This document shows, piece by piece, positions 43,882 to 52,133 of a DNA stretch of 64,000 nt (position 1 is the first letter of the stretch; the number at the start of each line of letters is the position of its first letter). Made by a program: the position numbers and the translations under genes. The notes under the pieces are model-generated. The model did no database searches. It saw nothing but the letters and a program-made list of their open reading frames with translations, and was not told the origin of the DNA. Origin of the DNA: Dehalococcoidia bacterium UBA2991 (GTDB taxonomy: Bacteria > Chloroflexota > Dehalococcoidia > Tepidiformales > Tepidiformaceae); NCBI GenBank assembly GCA_002346645.1, contig DEAD01000008.1, positions 1 to 64,000 on the forward strand, read 5' to 3'.

Positions 43882-44041
43882 TAGTGATTCCCCATCCAAG
43901 CCATCATCCTTATCGGACGGTCTATAAGAGCCAGTAGTAGCCCACGACCCTCCAACTACCGATAGACGTCAGTGTTTGTTCGCATTGCGCCCCTGCCCGG
44001 GGTAATTGGCCCTGGAATAGTGTCAATTACAGTGGTTCGAG

Positions 44042-45007
44042 TTATCCGCCGCGGAGACGTGGGTCAAGCACATCACGAAGCGCATCGCCAAAAACGTTGA
44101 ACGACAGCACTGTGAGGGTAATTGCCCCACCACCTACAGCAACTAGAATCGGCTTCGAAGCGAAGAACTGGCGTCCATCATTGACCATTGAACCCCAACT
44201 TGGACCCGGCGGTGCCAAACCAAGGAAAGCAAGCGTTGACTCGGCAAGAATGGCACCACCAATAGTCGTAGAGAAGATGATAATTATCGGTGCAAATACG
44301 TTCGGAAGAACATGCCGGAAAATCATGCGGGGCGGCTGCACCCCGATAACGCGCCCGGCCTCAACATAGACATCGTTCCGCACAGCGAGCGTAGCCGAAC
44401 GCACGACACGTGAAACACCGAAAATATTTAGGAACGACAGTGCGATAATCGTTCGCATCAAGGAGGCCTCCCCTGTCTGTTGTAAGAGGAGAAGAAAAAG
44501 TAGTGGTGGGAACGCGATAAACGAATCTACCAAGCGCTGCACAACAAGATCGACAAACCCACCAAAGTAACCCGAGACCACACCGAGAACTGAACCAAAA
44601 GCCGTAGCAATCAGGGCTGCACCAAAGCCGAGGAGCATCGATCGGCGAGCTCCAAACAACATCCTCGTCAGAAGATCCCGGTTCTTGTCGTCAGTACCAA
44701 GTAAATGATCCCAACTGGGAGTTTCAAGCCGGAGTCCAATGAATTGTCTAAACTCCTCTGGATCGTCTGAGCTGACGTCGTACCTGGGATTGGCGATCTG
44801 AAAAGGCTCATCTTTCCCATAAGGAGCGATCCACGGACCTATAATTCCCAGCACAAGAATGGTGGTAGCTATCAAAAAGGCGATACCACCAATCTTCTTC
44901 TGAATGAAGAAGCGGACCATGGGCCTCGCTGCCCTTACCAATCTTGGCGCTTCCTGCGGACGAACAAATTCGTTCGTGAGCTCTCCTGTATTTGCCGAAA
45001 CGCTCAT
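44042..45007 (-). CDS. ABC transporter permease, DppC/OppC type
   Basis: A 321-residue inner-membrane permease of peptide/nickel importers. It has an N-terminal helix (about 34-55), an extended loop, then five helices. The EAA motif appears in VYVEAGRVIGVQPPRMIFRHVLPN. LLGTDDKNRDLLTRMLFGARRSMLLG is the OppC signature. ATGA overlap with the upstream permease gene. No ATPase gene follows before the convergent cupin operon. Confidence 0.94.
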   Translation of the reverse strand: MSVSANTGELTNEFVRPQEAPRLVRAARPMVRFFIQKKIGGIAFLIATTILVLGIIGPWIAPYGKDEPFQIANPRYDVSSDDPEEFRQFIGLRLETPSWDHLLGTDDKNRDLLTRMLFGARRSMLLGFGAALIATAFGSVLGVVSGYFGGFVDLVVQRLVDSFIAFPPLLFLLLLQQTGEASLMRTIIALSFLNIFGVSRVVRSATLAVRNDVYVEAGRVIGVQPPRMIFRHVLPNVFAPIIIIFSTTIGGAILAESTLAFLGLAPPGPSWGSMVNDGRQFFASKPILVAVGGGAITLTVLSFNVFGDALRDVLDPRLRGG

Positions 45008-45993
45008 GCCTCAGCTCCCCCAACAGTCACCCGGGGATCAATGAGGAAGTAACTCAGATCAACAGCAAGGTTGACGAAAACAACAGCACCAACAAGAAGG
45101 AGCGTGAAGGTCTGAGTCACAGGGATATCCCGAATGCGGATCGCAGTAAGGATTTCAAAACCCATGCCAGGAATGGCAAACATCGTCTCAAGGACAACGT
45201 TTCCGGCTACAAGTGAAGCGATTATGAAGCCAAGAATAGTTACGACAGGAATGAGGGCATTGCGAAGGACATGGCGAAAAATAATAACTGAGCCAGCCAA
45301 TCCCTTCGCCCGTGCAGTACGCACATAGTCCTGACGAAGTACTTCTAGCATGCCCGAACGGAGGAAGCGCATCAGGATTGCACCCGTCGCCAGACCCCCT
45401 GCAAGAGCAGGAACAATGAATAACTGGAAGCTCGCCCAGGGGTCCTCCCAAATTAGCTCTTGGGAAGTCACTCCGATTGTCAGGATGTCGTACTTAATAG
45501 CATAGGCTGAAGCGATCGCAGCCGTTAGGAATGCAGGCGCAGCGAGGAAGAAGATCGCAAAAATGCGCAAAAAACCATCAAGTGCCCCATCAGGACGAAT
45601 CGCTGTAAGAGTTCCAACCGGTAAAGCCAAGAGCACACCTATTACAAGCGACATGACCCCTAGCTGCACCGTATAGGGCAGAGATTCAGCCGCCACGCTG
45701 AAAGAAGACCGATTGTATTGGAACGAATCCTCTGACTTACCGCGGAGAATGCTCCACCAGAAGCGTCCGTACTGCTCGTAGAGAGGCTTGTCACTACCTA
45801 GCCGCGCACGGGCAAGAGCCAGCTGCTCAGCACGCTGCTCTTCCGAGCGAGCCGCCGTAGCGAAAAACTGATTCGCCAATTGCTGCTCAGCGTAGTCTCC
45901 TGGAAGGACGCGCAGAACAAAGAAAACGAAGGTCAGAACGATCCAAATCGTGACCAGCGCTAGAAAGAAACGCCTAATTACGTACTCGGTCAT
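45004..45993 (-). CDS. ABC transporter permease, DppB/OppB type
   Basis: A 329-residue permease (YVIRRFFLALVTIWIVLTFVFFVLRVLPGD at the start) with six helices. The EAA loop reads DYVRTARAKGLAGSVIIFRHVLRNALIPV. It forms a heterodimer with the next gene's product. It is separated from the solute-binding gene by 90 bases containing a strong hairpin. Confidence 0.94.
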   Translation of the reverse strand: MTEYVIRRFFLALVTIWIVLTFVFFVLRVLPGDYAEQQLANQFFATAARSEEQRAEQLALARARLGSDKPLYEQYGRFWWSILRGKSEDSFQYNRSSFSVAAESLPYTVQLGVMSLVIGVLLALPVGTLTAIRPDGALDGFLRIFAIFFLAAPAFLTAAIASAYAIKYDILTIGVTSQELIWEDPWASFQLFIVPALAGGLATGAILMRFLRSGMLEVLRQDYVRTARAKGLAGSVIIFRHVLRNALIPVVTILGFIIASLVAGNVVLETMFAIPGMGFEILTAIRIRDIPVTQTFTLLLVGAVVFVNLAVDLSYFLIDPRVTVGGAEA

Positions 45994-46024
45994 GAAGGAT
46001 GTACCTCACACTCCGAGATTGCCC

Positions 46025-46059
46025 CATGCCTCCCTCGCAATCTTTGCGAGGGAGGCATG
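46025..46059. repeat. 16-bp hairpin between the solute-binding-protein and permease genes
   Basis: A perfect 16-bp stem (arms starting CATGCCTCCCTCGC and its complement) with a three-base loop lies between the solute-binding protein stop and the permease start on the minus strand. No T-run follows. In characterised importers such intercistronic hairpins protect the upstream mRNA, so the binding protein is made in excess over the permeases; that role here is inferred. Confidence 0.75.
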
Positions 46060-46083
46060 AAACAGTTCTTCGCTATTACCAGT

Positions 46084-47919
46084 TCAGGCGGGGCGCTGCT
46101 TCCCCTGGAATGTCGGGTCGTCCTGGTCAATCCAAAGTTCCTGACTGATGGTCGTCCCATAAGTAATGAAGAACGGCCCCTTACGATGTAGGTAAGGCCA
46201 TTTCACCCAACTAGTAAGGCCACCCACCATCTGAAGATGGCCAGAGCCTGCATCTGTCAGTGCAAAGCGCTGAGCTTCCTTGACAATCTCCTGCGCCTTC
46301 TCGTTGTCGAACTCGGTGAACATCGCATCTATATACCCCTCCATGGTTGGAGTTTGGTACTTCCAGAAGTTGATGGTTCCGCGGCCTCCATCCTCGGGAT
46401 GAGCAGAGTAAACCTGCGCGAACCGAGTTCGGGGATCGGGACTATTCCACTGGTCCCAGCCACCGAGGTAGCCCACCGAGGCTTGGCCGGAGTTGTTGTA
46501 CTCAAGTAGGGAAGTCACCGGAATTGCCTGCCCACCCCACTTTTCAGTAGCAAGGTTTGCATTGAGCATCGCCGGGAACCACTCAAGTAGCGGCACATAT
46601 TGCGGGAAGTCGACGGTAGTGACCTTGTAGTCATCGTCATCGTGACCCTCAGCATCCGCCTGTTCCCAAAGGGCACGGGCATCAGCGATGTCCTGGTCCT
46701 TAGGTTGGCGATAGCCGGGAGCCTGGGAAAGCTCTTCCTGGGAGAGCGCCCAAGCCGTGAAGGGCCAGTTGACAGCGGGATTTGGCCTACCCAGGCCCTG
46801 GAAGTGCTGCTCTGCAACGAGGGCACGGTCCGTAGCGAGGAACATCGCCGTCCGAATGCGCTCGTCGGAAAGAGCACGGTTGGTCGTGTAGTTGTAGGCG
46901 AACTCTAGGTTGTTGTTCGGATCGCCCACACGGAAGGACTCAACTTCCGGATTATTAGCCTCAATCTCATCCATCACCGCTTTGTCACGGGAAGCAAGTT
47001 CATCGATCTGCTTCTGCTCAAAAGCAAGGCGCTGCGGATTGATATCGCCACCGAGGTTCACGAAGAATAGCTCGTCGACCATACCCGGAATGGTTCCGTC
47101 CTTACGAAGGAAGTAATCATCATTGCGCACGCCATGCGCGCGGTCCTGTAACTCGAACTCGTCAAAAACGAAAGGACCCGTGCCAAGCACATTGTCTGCA
47201 CTAAACACACCGAACTCATTCTCATCCTCTAGCTTCTCCCCAATCTCGGGATAGAGAATTCCGTTGAACTCATCGGTCATGTCCCCAAGCCAAGTTACCT
47301 GGGGCGAGGACATCGTTACTGTGAAATTGGTGCTATCAACGTAGTCAACGTCCTCGATGCCCTTATAGATGAGGGGATGGCGGAAAAAGGTAGTGTCCTC
47401 AGTGCCATCAGCACGTGTGCTAGTACGCTGGCGCTCGATGTTCCAGCGGATATCGTCCATGGTCATAGCCCGGCCATTGGCTGGGGGCTTGTTGTGGTAA
47501 CTCACATCGTCCCGGATCGTGAAGTTGTACGTCACCTCATCAGGCTGCTCTGGCAGGCCACGTGCAATTTCCCCACCAATCACGAAGTTATCCATGTCCG
47601 TAAACTTAAGCAGGTTGTTGTAGGCATTACCGGCTGTGTAGGCAATTCCCCGGTAAAGCTCCCTGTGAAGGTCTAGGGTGGTACCGCTAATACCTGTGTA
47701 CTGGCTGAAGAAGCTACCATCGACTGGCCCAGCAGCGGGAGCTTCCGTTGGAGCAGCTGTTGCAGCAGCTTCGGTCGCAGCTGCAACCTCCGCATCGTCA
47801 TCATCATCATCACCGCAACCAACAGCTACGAAGGCGCCTGCACCAACAGCACCCGCTGCTGATGCCTTAAGAACACCTCGTCGACTGAGACGTTTCCTAG
47901 CCCAGTAGTTCTCGCGCAT
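46084..47919 (-). CDS. ABC transporter substrate-binding lipoprotein (family 5, peptide/nickel)
   Basis: A 611-residue extracytoplasmic binding protein. The N-terminus has a Tat motif (RLSRRGVLK) and a lipobox ending FVAVGC, with Cys35. It is followed by a run of six Asp (a GAT/GAC triplet tract) and an Ala/Thr-rich linker to about residue 70. The rest is the large SBP_bac_5 fold (TYNFTIRDDVSYHNKPPANGR, GTGPFVFDEF). Export as a folded lipoprotein through Tat fits the tatAC genes in this window. The ligand is unknown. GGAGGAAT precedes the ATG. Confidence 0.93.
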   Translation of the reverse strand: MRENYWARKRLSRRGVLKASAAGAVGAGAFVAVGCGDDDDDDAEVAAATEAAATAAPTEAPAAGPVDGSFFSQYTGISGTTLDLHRELYRGIAYTAGNAYNNLLKFTDMDNFVIGGEIARGLPEQPDEVTYNFTIRDDVSYHNKPPANGRAMTMDDIRWNIERQRTSTRADGTEDTTFFRHPLIYKGIEDVDYVDSTNFTVTMSSPQVTWLGDMTDEFNGILYPEIGEKLEDENEFGVFSADNVLGTGPFVFDEFELQDRAHGVRNDDYFLRKDGTIPGMVDELFFVNLGGDINPQRLAFEQKQIDELASRDKAVMDEIEANNPEVESFRVGDPNNNLEFAYNYTTNRALSDERIRTAMFLATDRALVAEQHFQGLGRPNPAVNWPFTAWALSQEELSQAPGYRQPKDQDIADARALWEQADAEGHDDDDYKVTTVDFPQYVPLLEWFPAMLNANLATEKWGGQAIPVTSLLEYNNSGQASVGYLGGWDQWNSPDPRTRFAQVYSAHPEDGGRGTINFWKYQTPTMEGYIDAMFTEFDNEKAQEIVKEAQRFALTDAGSGHLQMVGGLTSWVKWPYLHRKGPFFITYGTTISQELWIDQDDPTFQGKQRPA

Positions 47920-47955
47920 AAAATTCCTCCATCGAATAGACCTACGGTTCGCGGG

Positions 47956-47984
47956 AGCATAAGAAACCTAGATCAAGGCGTCAA
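47956..47984 (-). promoter_or_regulatory. Sigma70-type promoter of the ABC importer operon
   Basis: On the minus strand, TTGACG (-35, plus-strand bases 47979-47984), a 17-base spacer and TATGCT (-10, 47956-47961) are followed by a likely start site near 47949. That gives a 30-base leader carrying GGAGGAAT before the binding-protein ATG. Spacing and both boxes are good by sequence alone. Confidence 0.65.
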
Positions 47985-48091
47985 CGCCAAGAATTACAAA
48001 AAACCTTTGCAATGCATCAATTAAACGCTTCCGCAGCTGGCCAGGGAAGGCCCAGCAGCCTAGGCTTCCAGATGACAGTAGGAGAGTGCGT

Positions 48092-48532
48092 ATGCGCGAA
48101 CAGCCCAGTGAAAAATCGATGAAGAAGATGTGGAACTATGCGGAGAAGTTCGCAACTAAATCCGGAACCCACCTCCATCCGGATCGCTCCATTACAGAGG
48201 CAGTCGTCCTGGGCCTCGCAGACAACGTTGACCAGTACGGCCGACCAATCTGCCCCTGCAACTTCTATCCCGAGAAGGATGATGCCGGAAACTGGCCCGA
48301 AGGCCTTTACCTACCAAGAGACGAAGAGGCCAAACGACGAGATTGGATTTGTGCCTGCGATGAAATGCAGAAGTTCAAATACTGTCACTGCCTACTTTTT
48401 GTTAACGAAGAGGGGCTTCCTATCACAGAGCACTTGCCGGAAGACCATGAAGGACGAGAGATCTACGGATTGATAGAGGATCCCACGCCTGATAAAGGCC
48501 GCGCACTGGGGCGAGTACTAGAGGATCGCTAA
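48092..48532 (+). CDS. Ferredoxin-thioredoxin reductase catalytic-chain-like protein
   Basis: A 146-residue protein with the FTR catalytic-chain cysteine pattern: CPC (residues 54-56), CAC, then CHC eight residues later (KYCHCLLFVNEEG). In FTR these residues bind a [4Fe-4S] cluster and an active-site disulfide that reduces thioredoxin. Here the spacing between the first two motifs is 30 and not 16 residues, and the second CPC is CAC. No FTR variable chain or thioredoxin gene is adjacent. ATG 48092 with GGAG seven bases upstream is preferred to the GTG at 48086. Confidence 0.85.
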   Translation: MREQPSEKSMKKMWNYAEKFATKSGTHLHPDRSITEAVVLGLADNVDQYGRPICPCNFYPEKDDAGNWPEGLYLPRDEEAKRRDWICACDEMQKFKYCHCLLFVNEEGLPITEHLPEDHEGREIYGLIEDPTPDKGRALGRVLEDR

Positions 48533-48558
48533 CGGCCACTTCTGAAATTAGCCGAAAG

Positions 48559-49818
48559 TCAGGCGGCTCCAGCAGCAGCAACTGCCTTCTCTGCAGCTTC
48601 ACCCAAGCTTTCGGCCCGGATCACGTCGAGACCAGCCTCTGACAACAATTGCTCGCCCTCAGCAAGGTTGGTGCCAACCAAACGCATCACTACAGGAACA
48701 TCTAGGCCTAGCTCTTTCTCCGCATTGATTACACCCTGGGCGATAATATCTACGCGAGCCATGCCCCCGAAGATATTCACTAGGATCGCCTTTACTGAGG
48801 GGTCCTCACTGATAACACGAATAGCGTTCACTACACGGGCAGGATCATTCACAGTTCCAATGTCTAGGAAATTAGCTGGTTCGCCCCCCGCAAACTTGAT
48901 CGAGTCCATGGTCGCCATCGCAAGCCCAGCGCCGTTGACAATACAACCGATATTCCCATCTAGCTTGATGAAGTTTGCAACCCCGAGATCGTCAGCTAGC
49001 ACCTCAAGCCTGTCTTCCTCATCCTTATCACGCAGGTCAGCAAGATCTTGGTGTCGGAAAAGGGCGTTGTCATCGACGGTGAACTTAGCGTCGAGCGCAA
49101 GGACGCGCCCTTCTTCTGTTACGACAAGAGGATTGATCTCGGCGAGACTAGCATCGCTCTCGACAGCAGCACGATATAAGCCCCCTACAAGCTTATTCAG
49201 GGCAGAGGCCTGCTCACCCACAAGACCCAATCGAGCTGCAAGGGTCCGCCCGATATAAGGCTCATAGCCTGACGCAGGGTTTACAGGCAGCCGAACAATC
49301 GCCTCAGGATCATGGGCAGCAACCACTTCAATCTCCTGCCCTCCTTCGGTCGAAGCCATTATGAGGGGAGCTGCTTGCGCACCATCGACAATGATCGCGA
49401 GGTAGAACTCACGATCGACTGCAGACTGTTCTTCAACCAGCACATGCTTAACGAACTTCCCCTCAGGACCGGTCTGGATCGAGACAAGATGCTTTCCAAG
49501 AATATTGGCAGCCTCCTGTTCAGCCTCCTCAGCTGTGCTGGCAAGCCGCACCCCTCCAACTCGCTCACCGCGCACTTGGCCTTCGTTGCTTTCCGGATCG
49601 TTAATAAGTCGCTCAAACATGGCAACCGTCTCACCTTCAGAAACGAGGCGCCCCTTGCCTCTTCCACCGGCATGAATCTGAGCCTTTACAACAACCTTGC
49701 CACCAAGCTCTTCCGCTATAGCACGAGCTTCCCCTGGAGTTGCAGCGACACTGCCCCCTGGCACTTCTACACCGAACTGCGCGAAGAGTGCCTTTGCCTG
49801 ATACTCATGAACCTTCAT
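48559..49818 (-). CDS. sucC: Succinyl-CoA synthetase, beta subunit
   Basis: A 419-residue ATP-grasp subunit of the TCA-cycle enzyme that makes ATP or GTP from succinyl-CoA. The N-terminus MKVHEYQAKALFAQFGVEVPGG, the KAQIHAGGRGKGRL loop, ANFLDIGTVNDPARV and AILVNIFGGMARVD are diagnostic. It is slightly longer than the usual 385-400. The alpha subunit gene sucD, normally next to it, is not adjacent: the flanking genes are an FTR-like gene and a flavoprotein gene. Confidence 0.95.
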   Translation of the reverse strand: MKVHEYQAKALFAQFGVEVPGGSVAATPGEARAIAEELGGKVVVKAQIHAGGRGKGRLVSEGETVAMFERLINDPESNEGQVRGERVGGVRLASTAEEAEQEAANILGKHLVSIQTGPEGKFVKHVLVEEQSAVDREFYLAIIVDGAQAAPLIMASTEGGQEIEVVAAHDPEAIVRLPVNPASGYEPYIGRTLAARLGLVGEQASALNKLVGGLYRAAVESDASLAEINPLVVTEEGRVLALDAKFTVDDNALFRHQDLADLRDKDEEDRLEVLADDLGVANFIKLDGNIGCIVNGAGLAMATMDSIKFAGGEPANFLDIGTVNDPARVVNAIRVISEDPSVKAILVNIFGGMARVDIIAQGVINAEKELGLDVPVVMRLVGTNLAEGEQLLSEAGLDVIRAESLGEAAEKAVAAAGAA

Positions 49819-49922
49819 CGTTCCTCCAGGGCGGGCCAGGAGCCAATCACAGGCAGGCCAAGTCCCCGACCGCAGCCTACCGGCGCATGGTCACATGGGA
49901 AACTCCACAGATCCCCGGGCTG

Positions 49923-51569
49923 TCAGGAAATATGGTTAGGTTCTTGGGCTGCATTCATTCCCGCTATGTACCCAAACGTCATACCAGGCCCAAGGGTTCC
50001 ACCAGCACCCCCATAGACCATAGCAGTGACTCCCGCCATGGCATTGCCAACGGCATATAGACCAGGGATCACACCACCAGTAGCCCTCATAACCTGCGCT
50101 TTTTCATTGGTCTGTGGGCCACCCTTGGTGCCAAGCACACCCGACTCTATCTGAACGGCGTAGTAGGGGGGCGTATCGATAGGACCGAGGGTGGTAAACG
50201 GAGCTTCCACACGATGATCACCGTTATAGCTGTCATACGCGCTCACGCCACGTTGGAATTCTGGATCTTCCCCTCTAATAGCATCCCGATTAAACCGAAG
50301 AACTGTCTCCTCAAGTCCCACCGCATCAACACCAATCTCATTCGCAAGATCAGGGAGTGAGCCCCCACGGCGAATCCATGATGGCGCCTCAGGACCAACC
50401 CGGTAACGAGCGATTGGAGCCTCGTACTGACTGTCAACTACAAGCCAAGCAGGAAGATTGATGAACTCGAAGGTATTGGGATCAAAGGTGTGAAAGGCAT
50501 GGCCAACTGCGTTGTAATTAGCAGCCTCATTCATAAAGCGCTTGCCTTTGCGATTAACGATGATGGACCGCGGCCAGGTGCGCTCCGCAAGGATGAGCCG
50601 AGCAAAATCACGGCCTCGCATGTTGTCTCCAGGAACATGAATGCCGGGAATCCACCAGGCTTCACTCATATTGCCAAGCGCTGCTCCTGCACCCATGGCC
50701 ATAAGGAGCCCGTCCCCTTCATTCTCTGGAGTCGAAGTCGGTGCTGTCATGGGGCCACGCAAAAACGCCTTTACTAGTTCCCGATTCCACTCGAAGCCAC
50801 CCGAGGCAATCACCACAGCTTTCCTTGCTTTCACAAAGTAGGCCTGCCCATTGCGCTCCGCCCTGACGCCAACGACGGTATCGGTCTCATCGAGAATAAG
50901 TTGACGAGCCCGTGTGGAAGTCTGGACAGGAATCTCACGGTCCAGACAGCCCTTAATTAGCGAACCTGCTAGAGCCTGGCCTGTCGAACGCATGTCCTTC
51001 GCTCTCCGAGCCTCAAGGACCTCAGAAGGAATCCCATCAAGACCAATCGTGTCGATCTCCAGCATGGTGGCAGGAAGGAAGGTCGCATCGGGCTGATGAT
51101 TAATTAATCGGGACCATGGACCAAGCTCCTCGAAGGGGAAAAGATCGTTGTCGAGTGAGCGGCCACCGCCGGGCTTCCCACCGGGATTCTCTGGATGATA
51201 ATCCGGATAGCCCTCAAAAACGTGCACAGAGACAGGAGTGTTCTCCTCCATGTAGCGCAGCATCTCGGGACCGGTATCGACAAGAGTCTCAACAAGCTCA
51301 TCGTCCATCATGCCGAGAGAGAGAGAGCTAAGGTAGGCGAGTGCATCCTCACGGGAATCCTCGATGCCAGCCTCCAACATATGGTGATTGTTAGGAATCC
51401 AAAGCACGCCCCCAGAAAGGGCTGTCGTTCCACCCACAACCTCTGCGCGCTCCAGCAGAGCAACTTCAGCCCCGCTGTCACTCGCAAGAATAGCGGCAGT
51501 AGTTGCGCTCGCTCCGGAGCCAAGCACAGCCACATCTACTTCAAGATCCCACCGCTCAGGAAGGGCCAT
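49923..51569 (-). CDS. FAD-dependent dehydrogenase, 3-ketosteroid dehydrogenase/fumarate reductase flavoprotein superfamily
   Basis: A 548-residue flavoprotein. The dinucleotide fold VAVLGSGASATTAAILASDSGAEVALLERAEVVGGTTALSGG is followed by the family's AVVIASGGFEWN segment. The C-terminal YAVGNAMAGVTAMVYGGAGGTLGPGMTFGYIAG closes the FAD site. It most resembles KstD-like 3-ketosteroid-delta1-dehydrogenases. Together with P450s and CoA-transferases, steroid or terpenoid breakdown is possible but unproven. The next gene upstream (SnoaL-like) is 23 bases away and probably co-transcribed. Confidence 0.88.
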   Translation of the reverse strand: MALPERWDLEVDVAVLGSGASATTAAILASDSGAEVALLERAEVVGGTTALSGGVLWIPNNHHMLEAGIEDSREDALAYLSSLSLGMMDDELVETLVDTGPEMLRYMEENTPVSVHVFEGYPDYHPENPGGKPGGGRSLDNDLFPFEELGPWSRLINHQPDATFLPATMLEIDTIGLDGIPSEVLEARRAKDMRSTGQALAGSLIKGCLDREIPVQTSTRARQLILDETDTVVGVRAERNGQAYFVKARKAVVIASGGFEWNRELVKAFLRGPMTAPTSTPENEGDGLLMAMGAGAALGNMSEAWWIPGIHVPGDNMRGRDFARLILAERTWPRSIIVNRKGKRFMNEAANYNAVGHAFHTFDPNTFEFINLPAWLVVDSQYEAPIARYRVGPEAPSWIRRGGSLPDLANEIGVDAVGLEETVLRFNRDAIRGEDPEFQRGVSAYDSYNGDHRVEAPFTTLGPIDTPPYYAVQIESGVLGTKGGPQTNEKAQVMRATGGVIPGLYAVGNAMAGVTAMVYGGAGGTLGPGMTFGYIAGMNAAQEPNHIS

Positions 51570-51592
51570 CTTTTCCTCCTTAGGAGAATGAG

Positions 51593-52051
51593 TTAGGCGC
51601 CCGTAATAGTGCCTAGCTCATTCCATTGCCGCGCGCGCCGCGCTTCCCAATGTTCGTTCCAGTCATCACATACCCCTTGGGGACCGTGCCAATAGTCCAC
51701 CTCTAGGCAAACCTTGCCACCATCGAATTCAAGGCGAGACATTCCCTCCCCACACAACCAACGTCCTGCATTCTCCTCAGCACTTTGGGGAACCTGTACG
51801 TAGGCCATCCAAAGCACCGCCACGCCAGTCCCAGCCACATAGATATCTTCAGGAAGGACCTTCAAGGTAGGCGCAGCATGCTGCCAGAATTCTCTGACAG
51901 CAGCATGGCCCCTCATGGCCTCAGGATGGCCAACGATGTCCCGCATAACGATGTCCTCAGTCATGAACTGGAGAGGCGCATCAACATGCCCGCCACTCCA
52001 ACCTTCCTCAAACAGCCTGCGTGCGATCTCGACTTCGGCTTGTCCAACCAT
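51593..52051 (-). CDS. SnoaL/NTF2-like protein
   Basis: A 152-residue cone-shaped NTF2-like fold: GQAEVEIARRLFEEGWSGG, MTEDIVMRDIVGHPEAMRGHAAVREFWQHA and a C-terminal beta sheet. Relatives are polyketide cyclases, ketosteroid isomerases and dehydratases. The frame is open upstream to 52147, but ATG 52051 after AAGGGGAAGG starts the fold. It lies just before the KstD-like gene, consistent with a steroid-like substrate (inference). Confidence 0.75.
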   Translation of the reverse strand: MVGQAEVEIARRLFEEGWSGGHVDAPLQFMTEDIVMRDIVGHPEAMRGHAAVREFWQHAAPTLKVLPEDIYVAGTGVAVLWMAYVQVPQSAEENAGRWLCGEGMSRLEFDGGKVCLEVDYWHGPQGVCDDWNEHWEARRARQWNELGTITGA

Positions 52052-52133
52052 GGGTAGCCTTCCCCTTTTTAGATACCTTAATAGCCGCGATGGTAGCGGA
52101 AACAGGGTACCTCCGGTGTACCATCCCAACGCA

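Noticed and set aside
44002..44030. GTAATTG/CAATTAC as a terminator between convergent operons
   Set aside because: The stem is only 7 bp, A/T-rich, with a 15-base loop and no T-run.
47789..47812. ATC-triplet run as a phase-variable repeat
   Set aside because: It encodes the Asp run after the lipobox in frame, and triplet changes would not shift the frame; it is also short.
48668..49258. A 196-codon open frame on the plus strand
   Set aside because: It is antisense to sucC and has the Thr/Ser-rich composition of a reverse-frame shadow.
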